Part shown: piece by piece, positions 36,201 through 37,889 of the stretch
How the letters are laid out: each line of letters opens with the position of its first letter
Position numbering within the stretch: the first letter of the stretch is position 1
Assembly: GCA_028869185.1 (NCBI GenBank)
Contig: JAGWTA010000023.1
Span: 1-37,889, forward strand
DNA length: 37,889 nucleotides
Direction of reading: 5' to 3'
DNA from: Hyphomicrobiales bacterium
Lineage (GTDB): Bacteria; Pseudomonadota; Alphaproteobacteria; Rhizobiales; Beijerinckiaceae
Program-made: the position numbers and the translations under genes
The notes under the pieces: model-generated
Told to the model about the DNA's origin: nothing
What the model saw: only the letters and a program-made list of their open reading frames with translations
Databases searched by the model: none

Positions 36201-36731
36201 AAAATGCGCGTGCAGCGTTTCGCCGATTTCGCGCGCGCGGTGAAACAGGGCGCTTCGGCCGGAAAGCTTGCCGCCGCCGTGCTCGACCGCGCTGAGCGGC
36301 GCACGAAATCGGGCTCGAAAATGGGCATCGTGCAATTGTCGGATGCGTCCGGGCAATATGAAGCGATCCTGTTCCAGGAGGGGCTGAACCTTTATCGCGA
36401 CATGCTCGAAAAGGGCGCCTGTCTTCTGGTGACGCTGAACGCCTATGTGGAGGGCGAGGATATTCGCTGCCGCATCACGGCTGTCGAACCGCTCGAACAG
36501 GCGGCTGCGCGCGTGCAGCGCGGTTTGCGCATCTTCCTGCGCGATCCTGCGCCCTTGCCTTCGTTGCAGGAGCGCCTGAAGGGCAGGGGCGAGGGCGAGG
36601 TTTCGCTTGTTTTGATGCGTGGGCCGGGCGAGGAAGTGGAAGTGAAACTGCCGGGCAGGTTTCCCGTCAATGCGGCGATCGCGGGGGCGGTGAAAGCCAT
36701 TCCCGGCGTTGTCGCGGTCGAGCATGTGTGA
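33282..36731 (+). CDS. dnaE: DNA polymerase III alpha subunit
   Basis: DnaE is the replicative polymerase catalytic subunit. The product is about 1149 residues: N-terminal PHP domain ([40 protein letters not shown]), polymerase core with [48 protein letters not shown] (the two catalytic Asp in PDFDIDF), fingers with [14 protein letters not shown] and YNP-like [27 protein letters not shown], then helix-hairpin-helix and OB folds ([22 protein letters not shown]). It is the DnaE1 type, not the error-prone DnaE2. GTG 33282 begins just before the conserved domain and has GGAGG upstream, though close; ATG 33216 adds 22 residues and is coupled to the preceding small ORF. Confidence 0.96.
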   Translation: [1149 protein letters not shown]

Positions 36732-36818
36732 GGGGCGCAGCCTGAATTTTTGTCATTGCCTCGCCGCCCTCTTTTTCGCAAAGACGGCGCGGGAATTTTT
36801 TCGCTGAAGGAAATCGTC

Positions 36819-37514
36819 ATGCCCGCAACGCCGCACGTAGAGAAACATTTCACCGGTTCTGAAACGGTGCGCGACGTCGTCATCGGCATGGCCGACGGCC
36901 TGACCGTGCCCTTCGCGCTCGCCGCCGGTCTTTCGGCCGCCGTCACGTCGACGCATGTGATTGTCACGGCGGGCCTGGCCGAAATCGTCGCCGGCGCCAT
37001 CGCGATGGGGCTGGGCGGCTATCTCGCCGCGCGCACCGATCAGGAGCATTACGGTTCGGAAGAAAAGCGCGAATTCTACGAAGTGGAAAATCTGCGCGAG
37101 CGCGAGCTTGCCGAAACGCGCGAGGTGTTCGAGGGCTATGGCCTGTCGGGCGCCAATCTCGACAGCGTCGTCAACGCCATTGCGGCCGACAAGCAACGCT
37201 GGGTCGATTTCATGATGAAATTCGAGCTTGGCCTCGAAAAGCCGAACCCTCGCCGCGCGCCAATCAGCGCCGCGACAATCGCGGTCTCCTATTTCGTCGG
37301 CGGCATGATCCCGCTGCTGCCGTATATCCTGCAAAACGATCTCAAGAGGGCGCTGATCTTCTCGGTGGTCTGCACAGGCATCGCGCTGGTGATTTTCGGC
37401 GCGGTGAAAGGCCGGCTGACGGGCATCAACATGTTCAAATCCGCCTTCCAGACGCTGCTGGTCGGCGGCCTTGCGGCGGGCGCGGCGTTTTATCTGGCCT
37501 CGCTGTTCGGGTGA
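36819..37514 (+). CDS. VIT1/CCC1-family Fe2+/Mn2+ transporter
   Basis: This family moves ferrous iron or manganese out of the cytosol, in bacteria into the periplasm or out of the cell. The 231-residue product has about five membrane helices and the family start TVRDVVIGMADGLTVPFALAAGLSAAV, then EIVAGAIAMGLGGYLAARTDQEHYG, whose acidic and methionine residues form the metal path, followed by a charged cytosolic loop of about 90 residues with ENLRERELAETREVFE, and final helices at about 145-230. ATG 36819 has GAAGGA upstream; a start at 36750 would add 23 residues without similarity. It lies 87 nt after dnaE without evident link. Confidence 0.9.
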   Translation: MPATPHVEKHFTGSETVRDVVIGMADGLTVPFALAAGLSAAVTSTHVIVTAGLAEIVAGAIAMGLGGYLAARTDQEHYGSEEKREFYEVENLRERELAETREVFEGYGLSGANLDSVVNAIAADKQRWVDFMMKFELGLEKPNPRRAPISAATIAVSYFVGGMIPLLPYILQNDLKRALIFSVVCTGIALVIFGAVKGRLTGINMFKSAFQTLLVGGLAAGAAFYLASLFG

Positions 37515-37610
37515 TAAACCGCCGCCTTTGCAAAACCCCGGCCTGTCGGCAGGACGCTTGCCACGCACTCAAAACCCTCTAACGTGGCAGGCGCATTGGG
37601 GGGTGGGGCC

Positions 37611-37889
37611 ATGCGCAAGCCAATCGCATTTCTTTTTGTATTGCTCGTGTTTCCGCGTGTCGCTTTGGCGGACATGCTGCAAAAAACATGTCACTGCGAT
37701 CTCGCGGGCAATTCGCAAGCGCTTTACAATCTGACGTCTACGGTAGGCTGGTATCCGCAAATATGGGTTGTTTCACCGGCGGACCAAAACGATTGCCGGA
37801 ACAAGTGCGACAACGCATTCGCGGGCAAAAAACAGCAAATTGCCAGCACGCTGTGTTCCTACCCGCCGACGATGACGCCGGACAATTTG
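37611..37889 (+). CDS. Secreted cysteine-containing protein, 3'-truncated by window end
   Basis: The visible 93 residues begin with a clear signal peptide (MRKPIAFLFVLLVFPRVALA, cleavage after Ala20) and continue without stop to the window end. Five cysteines follow, at 27, 29, 62, 66 and 82 (KTCHCDLAG, DCRNKCDNAF, TLCSYPP), suggesting disulfide pairing in the periplasm. There is no lipobox. GGGGTGG before the ATG is a plausible ribosome-binding site. The codon use is poorer in G/C than its neighbours. I recognise no family. Confidence 0.7.
   Translation, partial: MRKPIAFLFVLLVFPRVALADMLQKTCHCDLAGNSQALYNLTSTVGWYPQIWVVSPADQNDCRNKCDNAFAGKKQQIASTLCSYPPTMTPDNL

Noticed and set aside
33282-36731. 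Error-prone DnaE2 of the imuA-imuB-dnaE2 SOS cassette
   Set aside because: imuA and imuB are absent, and the sequence has the full-length DnaE1 layout with a C-terminal OB region; the SOS box belongs to the small ORF promoter.

Overview
The window is GC-rich DNA that reads as the chromosomal core of an alphaproteobacterium, most likely of the order Hyphomicrobiales (Rhizobiales). The evidence is the gene order (glyA-nrdR-ribD-ribE-ribH-nusB-thiL-hppA, then bamE / cytochrome bc1 chaperone / DUF177-plsX-fabH-ihfA-merR-tRNA-Pro), the short bacterial ProS, a CBP3-type bc1 chaperone, and apparent CtrA (TTAA-N7-TTAA) and alphaproteobacterial LexA (GAAC-N7-GAAC) sites. The genus cannot be set from the sequence alone. 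No insertion sequence, prophage, CRISPR array or integron is visible.

Layout. 1-6566 (+): the end of glyA, the NrdR repressor, the riboflavin genes ribD, ribE and ribH, nusB, a two-CBS protein with an unknown C-terminal domain, and thiL, mostly overlapping or closely spaced. 6671-9259 (+): an MFS transporter and a GT87-like membrane glycosyltransferase. 9371-11815 (+): the membrane proton pyrophosphatase HppA with a clear terminator, then a small PhnA/YjdM-C-like protein. 11864-13602 (-): a secreted YxFDxD-repeat protein, an ECF sigma factor and its membrane anti-sigma factor, behind a candidate ECF promoter. 13690-14870 (-): a MOSC protein with its terminator, and BamE. 14989-19351 (+): bc1 chaperone, DUF177 (YceD), plsX, fabH, ihfA and a MerR regulator. 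A tRNA-Pro(GGG) lies on the minus strand at 19387-19464.

19521-23490 is a signalling island: a large hybrid histidine kinase with receiver and Hpt domains (-), a divergent single-domain receiver (+), and a c-di-GMP phosphodiesterase of the EAL type (-). The kinase/receiver intergenic region carries one perfect and one near-perfect CtrA box. 23573-28373 (+): a small unknown protein, an aldose-epimerase-like protein, folD, a methyltransferase, a membrane-anchored unknown and tgt. 28856-32180 (+): proS, lolC/E and lolD, overlapping end to end. Then come a PilZ protein (-), dnaE (+), a VIT1/CCC1 metal transporter (+) and the start of a cysteine-containing secreted protein cut by the window end.

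The most interesting region is 32609-33281, between the PilZ gene and dnaE. It holds two or three tandem hairpins (possible small RNA). Next to them is a near-perfect sigma-70 promoter (TTGACA, 17 nt, TATAGA) whose spacer is filled by a perfect alphaproteobacterial SOS box. That promoter sits just upstream of a well-formed ribosome-binding site and a 31-codon ORF encoding one amphipathic segment plus one membrane helix. This architecture resembles the SOS-induced membrane mini-proteins that block cell division in Caulobacter (SidA), and it leads through a 17-codon overlapping ORF into dnaE. The link is inference from promoter layout and peptide type, not from sequence homology.
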